This document shows positions 18,328 to 28,192 of a DNA stretch of 64,000 nucleotides, piece after piece. The position numbers and the translations under genes were made by a program. This DNA is from Mucilaginibacter aquatilis (lineage in GTDB: Bacteria > Bacteroidota > Bacteroidia > Sphingobacteriales > Sphingobacteriaceae). The notes beneath the pieces are model-generated. The model worked only from the letters and a program-made list of their open reading frames with translations, made no database searches and was not told the DNA's origin. The stretch covers positions 419,533 through 483,532 of the forward strand of contig NZ_WQLA01000004.1 of assembly GCF_009755275.1 (NCBI RefSeq). Reading direction: 5' to 3'. The first letter of the stretch is position 1. Each line of letters starts with the position of its first letter.

Positions 18328-21240
18328 CTACTTATCAAACTTTTGAATCACCTTTACAGGAAAAGATCCATAAGGTACCGCAACGTTATTAAGGTTTATA
18401 AATATCCTGTCGAGAATTACGCCAGGGTCAACCTGGTAAATGGTAAGCGAATGCATTCCCGCTTTTAGATCTTTTACATTGACTGTTCGTACTGCGGAGT
18501 TGCTTAATACGTTTTCTTTCCATTCATTACTCCTGCCTACCGTTTTAAAATTTACAATTTTGAGTGGCCCGCCATCAATGCTTACAGCATAACGCATTTC
18601 AAATAATTGATTTAGTGGAGATGTTGGAAGCGTATAAATACTGAAAGCGGCATCTGCATGTTTTAATGTGCAAAATGAATAGGTTACGCTTGCCTGCTTA
18701 CCACGTATTGCGGCGGTATCGGTTAAATCAAAGTCAGGCTCAGTCAATAACGGAAGGGCTTGCAGGCAGCCGCCCGCTGAACCTAAGTTTACTATCCTTT
18801 GCCACGAGTACTGCCCTCTGTTATTTATTTTTGCACGGCCGCTGGAAGCATTGATCATTATTTGGCCTGCCGATTCTACAGGCCCATCAAACGTGGTAAG
18901 TTTATTACTTTCAAACGCTTCTAATTCAACGTTTACCTTAATATTCTTCATACCGTAGTTAATATTAACATAACCCGAGCGCGTACCTGGCGGTACCTTT
19001 TCCCAGTTAACGCGTACAGTTAAACGTTGCTGGCTTTTTAGCATACCAGTTGAAAGACTCACCACGTTTTGATCTACAACAATCCATTTTGCAGACGGCT
19101 TTATGGAAAGCTTAACAGATTTGCTTTGCCCCAAGGCAACATCTATAAAATACCGTTGGCGATTATATTTATCAAATATGGGCAAGGTCAACTTACTATT
19201 TTCAACAGGTGGCTGACCTGCCTTATAACCTTCCACATAAACGTTCCATTGTTGACTCGCCGCCGGAGCTGACATGTTAAAGTGAGGTAAATTAAATACC
19301 GGTAAGCTGCGAGGCTGCATGGACATCATACCCTTCCATTTTCCTTGAGCAAGTTGATTGTTATAATAATCGGTTTCCTTCATTATTTGCTTATATGCAT
19401 CTTCTGATAACCTCTTGTAATCACCGGCACTTATGCGTCCTTCAGATGCATATAAAACAGCTTTATCATGATATAAAAACTTTTTGTTCATCAAAGCGGC
19501 ACCTGTAAGCGGGTATTGAACCAGCTCGTAAAATGCATTCTGCAATCGTTCAGCAATTTCAGTGCGAACCTTCCCTACACGGTTTTGTAAATTTCCATAA
19601 GCGTTTATGCGCTGCTGAGCCTGATCGCCATAATTATTGTGGCTATAAGCTGTTAGTTTGGTTTGTGTTGTTGGCTCTGTTTGGCTCCAGCCCATAAACT
19701 CAGGCTTGCGCTCAAAAGCCAAATTATAGTATTGCCACATAAGCTGCGATATTTCCATTTGTTGATCCCGCCCAAAGATACCGCCAACCCAATTTTGTAA
19801 ATGCTCATTTGAATAGCTGCTGCTCATAAACGGTGTTATTTTGTAAGCCATATCGGCAAACAGCTGCAAATTGTACTCGGCGGGCTTAATATCGCCTACA
19901 TTGACCACCCAAACTGTTCGTGCATTTAAAGTGTAAGCCTTGGTCATTTCCTCGCGCATCAAACCCGGATGTGTGGTTGAAAGCCATAAGTAATCATGCG
20001 GACGCCCCCAGTATGATGCATGATAATAAACACCCGAACCGCCTAAGCGCTTACTTTCCTTATTATTACTTAGCCGCTGTATGTAGCCATAATTATCATC
20101 AGGCCAAACAAGCGTAACATCTTCAGGAACCTTGAGGCCGGCCTCGTAAATATCAAGTACTTCTTTATAAATGGTAAATACCTGTGGAACTTTTGTAGCA
20201 TCACGGTTTATGTACTTTTTTAACATGCCCCGCTGATCTGTAAATATTTGTTCAATTAAAGGTATAGCGTCCTTGCTGCTTTTAACCCCCTCCATTCCAC
20301 TATCATGCACGCCACGCATTCCTAAGGTAAACATAGCATTGTTACCACTGCTTTCCTTAACACGGTCCTCCCAGTATTTATAAACTGTATTTTTATTGGT
20401 TACATAATTAAAGTGTCCCATTATCTTTTCGTCCCATTCACCCACGTTATTGCGCAACATTGGCTCAGCGTGAGATGAACCAATCACTATCTGGTAATCT
20501 GTTGCAACTTCTTTATTGCCTGGATAAGAATAAAAAGCTTTTGTGCTTGGATGCATGGCTGGCCAGATGAGGTTGGCTTTTAAACGCAGTAATAGTTCAA
20601 ATACTTTAGCATAGGTTTTAGGGCCAATATTGCCCGTCTCGGGTTCAAATGTTTTTGCTGCCCAAGGCTGTAAACCCCAGTCCTCATCGTTTATAAATAT
20701 GCCACGGTATTTAACCGAGGGGCTTTGCGAGGTATAATCATCTATATCTACTGTTAAAAACTTCCTTTTCGCAGGCTCTACGTCGGCCCACCAATACCAG
20801 GGTGAAACGCCTATTTTTTCTGAAAGACTAAACACACCATAAGCGGTACCCCGCAAATCGCTGCCTGCAATAACCAATGCATTAGTTACGTTTTTCACAG
20901 GGTTAGATAAAATTCGCATGCTATAGCGTTCCCATCCGCCTTTAATATTAGTATCAAACCCACCTTTAATGTTGCTGATAAGTGCCGATGTAGTGGTACC
21001 GATGATGATTACATTCCCTTTTGCATCTTTCAAATTGGTAAGCACTTGGGGCTGGTATCCGCTAACCCGTTTTATATCGGCAGCTAAAAGGTGCGCAACA
21101 ATCGAATCGAGTTTACCATCGGCGGTGTATACAATAGAGACCTTTTTGCCGGGTGTTACAATTTCAAATTGTTTAGCACTTAACTTAGTAACAAAAAGTA
21201 CAAGCGTTGCAAACACTATAAACAGGATTGACTTTTGCAT
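18328..21240 (-). CDS. GH115 alpha-glucuronidase
   Basis: 970 residues, the normal length for GH115, which removes (4-O-methyl-)glucuronic acid from glucuronoxylan side chains. It has a signal peptide (1-22). Recognisable segments are the N-terminal GH20-like domain (VIIIGTTTSALI), the barrel start VKYRGIFINDEDWGLQPWA near 172-190, LKANLIWPAMHP, FTLGMRGVHDSGM near 315-325 and VTLVWPDDNYGY near 380-390, all typical for the family. The C-terminal part carries beta-sandwich modules. It is transcribed alone, divergent from the flavin redox genes and convergent with PUL 1. The nearby UxaE-like epimerase and GH43 xylosidase fit a xylan/uronate role. Confidence 0.9.
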   Translation of the reverse strand: MQKSILFIVFATLVLFVTKLSAKQFEIVTPGKKVSIVYTADGKLDSIVAHLLAADIKRVSGYQPQVLTNLKDAKGNVIIIGTTTSALISNIKGGFDTNIKGGWERYSMRILSNPVKNVTNALVIAGSDLRGTAYGVFSLSEKIGVSPWYWWADVEPAKRKFLTVDIDDYTSQSPSVKYRGIFINDEDWGLQPWAAKTFEPETGNIGPKTYAKVFELLLRLKANLIWPAMHPSTKAFYSYPGNKEVATDYQIVIGSSHAEPMLRNNVGEWDEKIMGHFNYVTNKNTVYKYWEDRVKESSGNNAMFTLGMRGVHDSGMEGVKSSKDAIPLIEQIFTDQRGMLKKYINRDATKVPQVFTIYKEVLDIYEAGLKVPEDVTLVWPDDNYGYIQRLSNNKESKRLGGSGVYYHASYWGRPHDYLWLSTTHPGLMREEMTKAYTLNARTVWVVNVGDIKPAEYNLQLFADMAYKITPFMSSSYSNEHLQNWVGGIFGRDQQMEISQLMWQYYNLAFERKPEFMGWSQTEPTTQTKLTAYSHNNYGDQAQQRINAYGNLQNRVGKVRTEIAERLQNAFYELVQYPLTGAALMNKKFLYHDKAVLYASEGRISAGDYKRLSEDAYKQIMKETDYYNNQLAQGKWKGMMSMQPRSLPVFNLPHFNMSAPAASQQWNVYVEGYKAGQPPVENSKLTLPIFDKYNRQRYFIDVALGQSKSVKLSIKPSAKWIVVDQNVVSLSTGMLKSQQRLTVRVNWEKVPPGTRSGYVNINYGMKNIKVNVELEAFESNKLTTFDGPVESAGQIMINASSGRAKINNRGQYSWQRIVNLGSAGGCLQALPLLTEPDFDLTDTAAIRGKQASVTYSFCTLKHADAAFSIYTLPTSPLNQLFEMRYAVSIDGGPLKIVNFKTVGRSNEWKENVLSNSAVRTVNVKDLKAGMHSLTIYQVDPGVILDRIFINLNNVAVPYGSFPVKVIQKFDK

Positions 21241-21383
21241 ATTGATTTAAATGGGCCTTTAAACATACTAAAGCCCCGTACAAATAGCAATCATAACCCT
21301 GCTATACAGGTAACGTTTTCATGGCTTACTTGAAAAAACTTATCAGTAGCAACATACAAGTTTTTATTTAGACTGATTCTTAT

Positions 21384-21391
21384 TAGATTTG
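21384..21391 (+). promoter_or_regulatory. -7 box upstream of the ankyrin/flavin operon
   Basis: TAGATTTG matches TAnnTTTG exactly and lies 37 nt before the ATG at 21428. No clear TTTG is present at -33, only a T-rich stretch, so the promoter may need an activator. Confidence 0.4.
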
Positions 21392-21427
21392 CCTTAACAT
21401 CACTGGTTAGTCTTATCATTCCCTTTA

Positions 21428-22939
21428 ATGAAGAAATTATTTTTTGCTACGCTCGCATCGTTAGTATCCCTGGCAACACAGGCACAAAACAACGCTTTAT
21501 TGAATGCCCCGTTTTGGCAAACCGAAACAAGCATTGAACAAGTCAAGGCCGAAATATCAAAAGGTGCAAACCCCGCTCAGCTTAACGCCAATAGCTTTGA
21601 TGCTGTAGTAATGGCAATTAATGCAAAGGCACCAAATGAGACTATAAAATATCTTATTGATCAGCCCGGTAATGATGTTAACAAGCTTACTCATGATGGA
21701 CGCATATATTTACATTGGGCGGCTATGCGTGGCAATGATGAAATAATGGCTTACGTATTAAACAAAGGAGCAAAAGTTGATTTAGTTGACAGTCACGGAA
21801 GCACCCCTCTTCTTTTTGCAGCATCCGCAGGGCAGCCCAATACTAAAGTTTATGATGTGCTGTTAGCTAACGGAGACAATTTTAAAAAGAATGTGAACGC
21901 CGCTGGTGCAAACGCCCTGTTATTGGCCATTGCCAATGATAAAGACTTAGCGCTAACTAATTACTTTATATCAAAAGGTATTGACCTTAAAACTACTGAT
22001 GCTGCAGGCAACAATGCCTTTGACTATGCCGTACGTAGCGGAAACATCGAGTTGCTGAAAAGTTTACAGCAAAAAGGTTTAAAACCCGGCCCTAACGCTA
22101 TGTTGCAGGCGGCTCAAGCAGGTGGCGGTCGCAGAGGCGCACCAGCCCCCCCTACTCCATTGTCTTACTACCAGTATTTAGAAAGTCTTGGGGTTAAAGC
22201 ATCAGCAAGTGCAAAAACAGGCGAAAATGCTTTGCATTTCCTTGCACGCCGCCCTGGCCATGCCGAAACTATAGCCTACTTTATGAGCAAAGGTGCAAAC
22301 GTAAATCAAGCCGACGAAGAAGGTAACACCCCATTGATGTATGCAGCTGCGATTAATCGGGATACTGCCGTTTTAGCTGCATTGCTTAAAGGTGTTAAAA
22401 ATTTAAATCAAGGTAACGCTAAAGGTGAAACTGCTTTAACTATGGCCGTACGCAGCAATTCGCCCCAAACCATTAACTACTTGATTGCTAAAGGTGCAGA
22501 CGTAAACGTGATGGATAAAAAAGGCAATAACCTGGCCTACTACCTTATGGAATCCTACCGTCCGCAACGCGGTGCCGGCTCAGCTGCTGGTGACGAATTC
22601 GGCACCAAATTATCTCTGTTAATAGAAAAAGGCATTAACGTAACAGCTCCGCAAAAAGATGGCAATACCCTATATCACCTTGCTGTTATCAAAAATGATA
22701 TAGGTTTACTAAGACGTTTACAGCCACTGGGTATTGATATTAACGCAAAAAATGCTGACGGACTTACTGCATTGCACCGCTCGGCCATGATAGCTAAGGA
22801 CGATGCCATGATGAAATTCCTTATTTCGGCAGGTGCAAAAAAAGATGCAGTTACAAATTTCAAAGAAACTGCCTATGACCTAGCTGCCGAAAATGAATCA
22901 CTTACCAAAAATAATGTATCTGTTACCTTCCTAAAATAA
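21428..22939 (+). CDS. Exported ankyrin-repeat protein
   Basis: 503 residues with a signal peptide (1-19, ending ATQA). About eleven ankyrin repeats fill residues 40-495; clear examples read GRIYLHWAAMRGNDEIMAYVL, GNTPLMYAAAINRDTAVLAAL and GLTALHRSAMIAKDDAMMKFL. A proline/glycine/arginine-rich linker near 235-245 splits the array in two. Ankyrin repeats bind proteins, so this is probably a periplasmic scaffold or partner. It is first in an operon with the DUF2271 protein (4 bp gap) and the PepSY/flavodoxin reductase, suggesting a role in that redox module. No catalytic motif was seen. Specific function unknown. Confidence 0.85.
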   Translation: MKKLFFATLASLVSLATQAQNNALLNAPFWQTETSIEQVKAEISKGANPAQLNANSFDAVVMAINAKAPNETIKYLIDQPGNDVNKLTHDGRIYLHWAAMRGNDEIMAYVLNKGAKVDLVDSHGSTPLLFAASAGQPNTKVYDVLLANGDNFKKNVNAAGANALLLAIANDKDLALTNYFISKGIDLKTTDAAGNNAFDYAVRSGNIELLKSLQQKGLKPGPNAMLQAAQAGGGRRGAPAPPTPLSYYQYLESLGVKASASAKTGENALHFLARRPGHAETIAYFMSKGANVNQADEEGNTPLMYAAAINRDTAVLAALLKGVKNLNQGNAKGETALTMAVRSNSPQTINYLIAKGADVNVMDKKGNNLAYYLMESYRPQRGAGSAAGDEFGTKLSLLIEKGINVTAPQKDGNTLYHLAVIKNDIGLLRRLQPLGIDINAKNADGLTALHRSAMIAKDDAMMKFLISAGAKKDAVTNFKETAYDLAAENESLTKNNVSVTFLK

Positions 22940-22943
22940 TAAT

Positions 22944-23426
22944 ATGCCTCGCTTTTTTAAACTCTTCTGTCTTTTTGCTGCCTTGTTCATGATTGGCCAA
23001 GCTGCATCGGCTCAAACTAATAAATACAAATGCATGGTGCAGATGTCGAATTATATGGGCGACGGTGCATATGTAGTTATTTCGCTTATAAACAGTAAAG
23101 GTGCTTACGAAAAAACGCTGTATGTATTAGGGTCCGATAAGAAATGGTACAATAGCTTAAAGGAATGGCATAAGTTTTATAAAGCCAAACCAACAAACAT
23201 TAATGCCATAACAGGTGCATCGGTAACCGGCGGCGACCGCAGTGTGAATGTAATTGAACTTGAACAATCAAAAATAAATGCAGGATACAAAATACGTTTT
23301 GAAAGCGCTGTTGAAGATAAAAAATACAATGTAAGTGACGTAGAAGTTCCGCTTACAACTGAAGGACTATCAGCAAAAACCGAAGGTACCGGTTATATCC
23401 GTCACGTACGTTTTAGCGCCAACTAA
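22944..23426 (+). CDS. DUF2271 exported protein with ApbE-type flavinylation motif
   Basis: 160 residues, signal peptide 1-23 (ASAQ). The small domain matches DUF2271, found next to PepSY and ApbE genes. The segment NAITGASVT at 87-95 fits the ApbE recognition pattern Dxx(S/T)GA(T/S), with Asn in place of Asp, so S93 is the likely FMN-linked residue. The protein would be a periplasmic flavoprotein carrying electrons from the membrane reductase encoded 14 bp downstream. ApbE itself is encoded at the convergent end of the cluster. The family call is from memory and the flavinylation from the motif plus context. Confidence 0.78.
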   Translation: MPRFFKLFCLFAALFMIGQAASAQTNKYKCMVQMSNYMGDGAYVVISLINSKGAYEKTLYVLGSDKKWYNSLKEWHKFYKAKPTNINAITGASVTGGDRSVNVIELEQSKINAGYKIRFESAVEDKKYNVSDVEVPLTTEGLSAKTEGTGYIRHVRFSAN

Positions 23427-23440
23427 GGCATTTACACCGC

Positions 23441-25636
23441 ATGACAATTTCAATTTGGAGATATAGCCACTTAGCCCTGGCTGTATCTTCTTTTTTATTG
23501 CTTACACTTCTATCAATAACCGGCATTATATTGGCATTTGAGCCAATTAGCCAGAAAACACAGCCATTTGGCGTTAATGGTTTCAGCCAAATTACGCTTG
23601 CAAAATCACTTCCTGCCTTACGCAAAGCTTACCCCGACATTAGCGAACTTACAGTTGATGCCAACCAATTTGTCAAAATAAAAGCAACCGACACCAACGG
23701 TAAAAATCTTGATGCCTTTGTTGATCCGCTTTCCGGCAAAGTGTTGGGCACTACCCCAAAGGAGAACGATTTATTTGAAACTGTAAGATCACTGCACCGC
23801 TCATTGTTTTTGCATGAAGTTGGGCGGGCAATTATTGGTGTTACGGCATTTTTGCTTATGCTTATAACTACATCGGGCATTGCATTAATCATTCAGCGGC
23901 AGCGTGGAATTAGGCACTTTTTTAAACGCATTGTGCGCGATAGCTTTGCTCAGTATTATCATGTAGTTTTAGGTCGTTTGTCACTCATCCCTATACTCAT
24001 TATAGCCATTAGTGGCACTTATTTATCATTAGCGCGGTTTGATATATTCGATATTAAAAAGAATAGCATTAAGGTTGATTTTGACAACATCAAATCGACA
24101 CCGGTACGTAAAGCAACCGAAATAAGTGTTTTTAAGAACACCAAATTGTCAGAGGTTGAAAGCGTTGAATTTCCGTTTTCTGAAGATGTAGAAGATTATT
24201 ATACCATTAAGCTTAAAGACCGCGAAATTGCTGTAAACCAAATAACCGGCGACATTTTGAGCGAAGTGGTATATCCAAAAGCAGTAGTGTACTCAAATCT
24301 GAGTCTTGATTTGCATACCGGCCGAACCAGCATAGTGTGGGCGCTTGTGCTGGCTGTTGCAGCGGCAAACATTCTATTCTTTATTTACTCGGGCTTTGCC
24401 ATAACATTGAAACGCCGGGCTAACCGGGTTGATAATAAGTTTAAAGCCAATGAAAGCAACGTTATTATACTTATTGGTTCTGAAAACGGCAGCACATACC
24501 GCTTTGCAAAAGCAGTACACCAACAATTATTAAAGCAAGGACAGCGATCATTTATTACCGAGCTTAACAATTACACCATCTTTCCAAAAGCCGAACATCT
24601 CATAATTATTACCGCAACTTATGGCCTGGGCAATGCGCCAACTAACGCTGCTAAATTTTTCAACCTGCTTAAAAAGTATCCGCAGGGACAAAACATAAAC
24701 TATTCAGTATTAGGTTTTGGCTCACATGCTTACCCTGATTTTTGCCAGTTTGCATTTGAGATTAACAACTTCCTTTCGCAACAAACCTGGGCCAAACCAC
24801 TGATCGACGTTCATACGGTAAATGACCGCTCGCCACAGGAGTTTGAGCTTTGGGCCGAAGCGTGGTCACAGCAGTCAGGCCTCATTATTGAAGCCTCGGC
24901 TGATTTAAAAATGCCCCAAAAGCACAAATTAAAATCATTTACAGTAAGTTCAAATACAGCAACGGGAACGGAGGATGGCGCATTTTCCGTACGCTTAAAA
25001 ACCAAGCGTCTACAAAAAGTTACTTCGGGCGATTTGCTGGCTATCTATCCTGCAAATGATAACCGCGAAAGGCTATATTCAATTGGTGTGATTGATAATG
25101 AAATTCAACTTAGCGTGCGCTTACATGAACATGGGCTTGGTTCGGGCTTTTTACACCGCTTAACGGTTGGACAAAAAATGCAAGCACGCATTGTATATAA
25201 TAAACACTTTCATTTTCCGGCCAAATCACCCGAGGTGGTTATGATATCTAATGGTACGGGCATAGCGCCATTTTTAGGAATGATAAACCAAAATAAGGCA
25301 AACGTTCCGTGTCATTTATATTGTGGATTCCGTCATAGCCATTCGGTTGATAATTACAAAGCTGTATTAAACCAAGGCAAAGCTGCCGGTAAACTTCAGC
25401 ACTTGCGTGTTGCCCTTTCGCGCGAGGGGAACAAACAGTATGTAAGTGATTTGATAGCCCGCGATCCCGATTTTATGGTGAATGTATTAAGCACTAAAGG
25501 CACTATTATGATATGTGGCTCATTAGCAATGCAAAGAGATGTGATGGATGTGCTAGAGGGTATTTGTAAAACTAAAACGGGTAAAGGCATTAGCTATTAC
25601 CAATCACATAATCAAATACTTACCGACTGTTACTAA
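23441..25636 (+). CDS. PepSY transmembrane / flavodoxin / FNR-type reductase fusion
   Basis: 731 residues. Four membrane helices near 11-33, 129-151, 172-193 and 286-312 carry PepSY-type periplasmic regions. A cytoplasmic flavodoxin domain follows (about 338-480; IILIGSENGSTYRFAKA binds FMN phosphate, ITATYGLGNAP forms the second loop), then a ferredoxin-NADP+ reductase-like domain (about 500-731) with the FAD motif RLYSIG, the NADPH-binding GTGIAPFLG and a C-terminal CGSLAMQRDV. The layout moves electrons from cytoplasmic NADPH through FAD and FMN across the membrane. Similar proteins are often linked to ferric-siderophore reduction. The likely periplasmic acceptor is the flavinylated DUF2271 protein just upstream. 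Only 9 bp separate its stop codon from that of convergent apbE. Confidence 0.88.
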   Translation: MTISIWRYSHLALAVSSFLLLTLLSITGIILAFEPISQKTQPFGVNGFSQITLAKSLPALRKAYPDISELTVDANQFVKIKATDTNGKNLDAFVDPLSGKVLGTTPKENDLFETVRSLHRSLFLHEVGRAIIGVTAFLLMLITTSGIALIIQRQRGIRHFFKRIVRDSFAQYYHVVLGRLSLIPILIIAISGTYLSLARFDIFDIKKNSIKVDFDNIKSTPVRKATEISVFKNTKLSEVESVEFPFSEDVEDYYTIKLKDREIAVNQITGDILSEVVYPKAVVYSNLSLDLHTGRTSIVWALVLAVAAANILFFIYSGFAITLKRRANRVDNKFKANESNVIILIGSENGSTYRFAKAVHQQLLKQGQRSFITELNNYTIFPKAEHLIIITATYGLGNAPTNAAKFFNLLKKYPQGQNINYSVLGFGSHAYPDFCQFAFEINNFLSQQTWAKPLIDVHTVNDRSPQEFELWAEAWSQQSGLIIEASADLKMPQKHKLKSFTVSSNTATGTEDGAFSVRLKTKRLQKVTSGDLLAIYPANDNRERLYSIGVIDNEIQLSVRLHEHGLGSGFLHRLTVGQKMQARIVYNKHFHFPAKSPEVVMISNGTGIAPFLGMINQNKANVPCHLYCGFRHSHSVDNYKAVLNQGKAAGKLQHLRVALSREGNKQYVSDLIARDPDFMVNVLSTKGTIMICGSLAMQRDVMDVLEGICKTKTGKGISYYQSHNQILTDCY

Positions 25637-25645
25637 CAGCCTTTA

Positions 25646-26653
25646 TTATAGTTTGAATTTACTCACATCAATATTTGGGGAAGAAAGTACCTTGCCATCG
25701 TCGGTAATCATAATGCTACTATATTGCGGGAATTGTCTGAGTAGTTTTAATCCTTTTTCGCGCCCCAATACCATAATAGAGGTGCTGAAACCGTTGGCTA
25801 TCTCGGCACTCGGGCCGAATACGGTTACACTGCATAGTCCGGTAACTGGGTACCCGGTAGCCGGGTTTATGATATGTGCATAGCGTTTACCGTTAAACAA
25901 TACAAATTTTTCGTAACTGCCTGATGTTACTACTGCACCCTGCTTTAGTGGTACAATTGCAAAAATAGAATCTTTACGCATAGGGTTAGTGATGCCTATA
26001 GCCCAATCGTCTCCGTTAGGCTGTTTACCCCAGGTATTCATATCGCCCGACCCGTTTACAATACCTGCCTTTATTCCTCGTTCTAGCATTAAGCTTCGGC
26101 AGCGGTCGGCAGCGTAACCCTCTCCTAATGCACCAAAGCCAATTTTCATACCTCTCTTCTTTAAGAAAATTGTGGACCTCTTAGCGTTTAGCATTACATT
26201 GCCATAGCCCACGTTTTCTACTGATTTCCTCACCGCTTTGGGTGATGGCATTTGTGTCATGGTGCCATCAAACTTCCAAATTTTGTCCATTGCGGCAAAA
26301 CTTATATCAAAAGCACCGTTGGTAATTTTTGAAAGGTGTAAAGCACGTTGGGCCAGCCTAAAAACTTCAGGACTTACCTTAACTGCTTTTATACCAGCGT
26401 TGCTGTTCACCTGGCCAATCTGCGTTTCGGCTTTCCAGTCTGATATGAGGTTTTCTATGCGGGTTATTTCAGCTATGCAGGTGTCAATGTTTTGCTCGGC
26501 GGTGAGTGAGTCATTCGCAACAATACTTATATCAAACCTTCCCCCCATTAACATAGTTGTACGCTTGCGTAAAACCTGAGCATGGCAAGTAAATGTTGTA
26601 AAACACAATAGTATGATGCAGATTCTGTAAATTGATATCGATGTTTTAAGCAT
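25646..26653 (-). CDS. apbE: FAD:protein FMN transferase (ApbE)
   Basis: 335 residues; transfers FMN from FAD onto Ser/Thr of exported proteins. The N-terminus has a signal sequence with a possible lipidation cysteine (C23, TFTCHAQ). ApbE motifs are present in slightly altered form: KIGFGALGEGYAADRC, NGSGDMNTWG, VTSGSYEKF and HIINPATGYPV, where the last has Asn in place of the more common Asp. It lies convergent to, and almost touching, the operon encoding a DUF2271 protein with a matching acceptor motif, so that protein is the likely target. A terminator hairpin of the upstream minus-strand gene lies 22 bp before its start. Confidence 0.92.
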   Translation of the reverse strand: MLKTSISIYRICIILLCFTTFTCHAQVLRKRTTMLMGGRFDISIVANDSLTAEQNIDTCIAEITRIENLISDWKAETQIGQVNSNAGIKAVKVSPEVFRLAQRALHLSKITNGAFDISFAAMDKIWKFDGTMTQMPSPKAVRKSVENVGYGNVMLNAKRSTIFLKKRGMKIGFGALGEGYAADRCRSLMLERGIKAGIVNGSGDMNTWGKQPNGDDWAIGITNPMRKDSIFAIVPLKQGAVVTSGSYEKFVLFNGKRYAHIINPATGYPVTGLCSVTVFGPSAEIANGFSTSIMVLGREKGLKLLRQFPQYSSIMITDDGKVLSSPNIDVSKFKL

Positions 26654-26674
26654 AGATCATTCACCGTATAAAGC

Positions 26675-26710
26675 AAAAAAGACATGCAGCTTTAATAACT
26701 GCATGTCTTT
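26675..26710 (-). terminator. Intrinsic terminator of the UxaE-like gene
   Basis: Perfect 12-bp stem AAAGACATGCAG / CTGCATGTCTTT (26678-26689, 26699-26710) with a 9-nt loop. Read on the minus strand it is followed by a T run (26680 down to 26675). It follows the 26732-27979 gene by about 20 bp. Confidence 0.88.
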
Positions 26711-26731
26711 CAAAAATATAATTTATTAATA

Positions 26732-27979
26732 TTAGCTTAAAAATAGTGGCACAATGTGACGCTCGTAAAGATTAAGCGTTACGTTGGCGGCAACAATATC
26801 TTTGTACTTTTTAAGGGCAGCATAGTAACGGTCACCATTCTCACCCGCAACTTTGTAAGCCACGTGAAGCATCTGACGAAAATCAGGATTGAAATCTGGA
26901 TGCTTTTGGTCATGACGTAAACTGTTAGCAAATTTGTCGCCGCTCCAACCCTGTACTTCTTCGGCAGTTGGTAATCGGCTCTCTTGCACGTCAATAACGG
27001 TAGCATAAGGCACACAAAGCTCATCAAAACGACCTAATGCATTGATGTAAATTTCTATAGCCAATTCTAAAGCCTCATTACCCGCCTCGGCAAGGCCTAT
27101 CATCTCTTCTAACCAGGTAGTACCCGCAGTTTTAAGGTGAATGCCGGTATCATGCTTTTTAATTAGTTCAGCAATTGGTGCATAAATTGAAAATTTGTCA
27201 CTACCTGAGTGAACGCTTAATTTCAGGTTTTCAGGTAAGCCAAATTCTTTGATAGCTTCTCTTATAACCAATATATCTTCTTCAAACTCTTTAGCAAACT
27301 GTTGAAGGTTGCCTACGTAGTCAACGCCTTTATTAAACCGACCTGTAAACTTCGGTGCAATGGTTTGTGCTTTAATATCGTTATCGGCTAGTGCACTTAG
27401 TATAAAGAATAACTCAACCGGGGTTTGCGGATCATTAACCTCATCCATTGATACTTCGGCAATAAAATTATCCTCACCTTTACCGGCAGCAATATGCTTG
27501 TATAATTTACCAGCTTCTATAGCAGCCAAAAGAAATTTACCAGCAATTTCGCGAAGCATGTCCTCAGTAATTTCAAACTGTTCAGCAATACCTGGTATTG
27601 ACAGGCTGCCAACATACTTTTTACGGCGCTCAACAAAAGCTTCAATCTCAGCGTCAGGAGCAGCTTTACCAATATAATCGGCAACATCTAAAGTAAAAAA
27701 GTCAGAGCTGGCAATAAAACCATCAACGGTTGCCAAGGTAATATGATCGGCGTCAACACGGTAAGAATCGGTCCAACCTAATGCTGCTACAGCTGCATCA
27801 GCTTCGGCGCGTAGTTCGGCAGGCTCGGTTTTAACAGTTTTGTGCTCGCGGTTTGATTTGTTCCAGATTGGGGTAATGTTTACGCCCTGCTCTTTAGCCT
27901 TCATAACTGCTTTCAGTTGTGCTTCGCCCTGATGAGCAAAGCGGTCGCCCATGCCAAATGAGAATTTCTCTAACTTCAT
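26732..27979 (-). CDS. uxaE: Tagaturonate epimerase family protein (UxaE-like)
   Basis: 415-residue cytoplasmic protein without a signal peptide. The opening KFSFGMGDRFAHQGEAQL and the segments VHSGSDKFSIY and HLKTAGTTWLEE match what I recall of the UxaE family, which interconverts D-tagaturonate and D-fructuronate and so links galacturonate and glucuronate catabolism. Several His, Asp and Glu residues in these segments could bind a metal. It is a single gene with its own terminator. Its presence among GH115, PL1 and GH28 genes that release uronic acids supports the call, but the exact sugar is not certain; another ketouronate or ketose epimerase is the main alternative. Confidence 0.72.
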   Translation of the reverse strand: MKLEKFSFGMGDRFAHQGEAQLKAVMKAKEQGVNITPIWNKSNREHKTVKTEPAELRAEADAAVAALGWTDSYRVDADHITLATVDGFIASSDFFTLDVADYIGKAAPDAEIEAFVERRKKYVGSLSIPGIAEQFEITEDMLREIAGKFLLAAIEAGKLYKHIAAGKGEDNFIAEVSMDEVNDPQTPVELFFILSALADNDIKAQTIAPKFTGRFNKGVDYVGNLQQFAKEFEEDILVIREAIKEFGLPENLKLSVHSGSDKFSIYAPIAELIKKHDTGIHLKTAGTTWLEEMIGLAEAGNEALELAIEIYINALGRFDELCVPYATVIDVQESRLPTAEEVQGWSGDKFANSLRHDQKHPDFNPDFRQMLHVAYKVAGENGDRYYAALKKYKDIVAANVTLNLYERHIVPLFLS

Positions 27980-28192
27980 AGATTTAGTGTATGTTCGATT
28001 TTACGATAATGGGAATAAATATAGAAAACCGTTATTAATAAAGCAGGCTAAATGCGTCAATCCTCTGATTTATTTTTTGAAGTTCATCCTACCACTGTAT
28101 TAATTGTATGGAATGATTAATTATAGTTCAAGAAAATCAACAATTTCACAGCCTTGTGGTTAACTAATAGTATAATAAGAAACTTTACAGCA

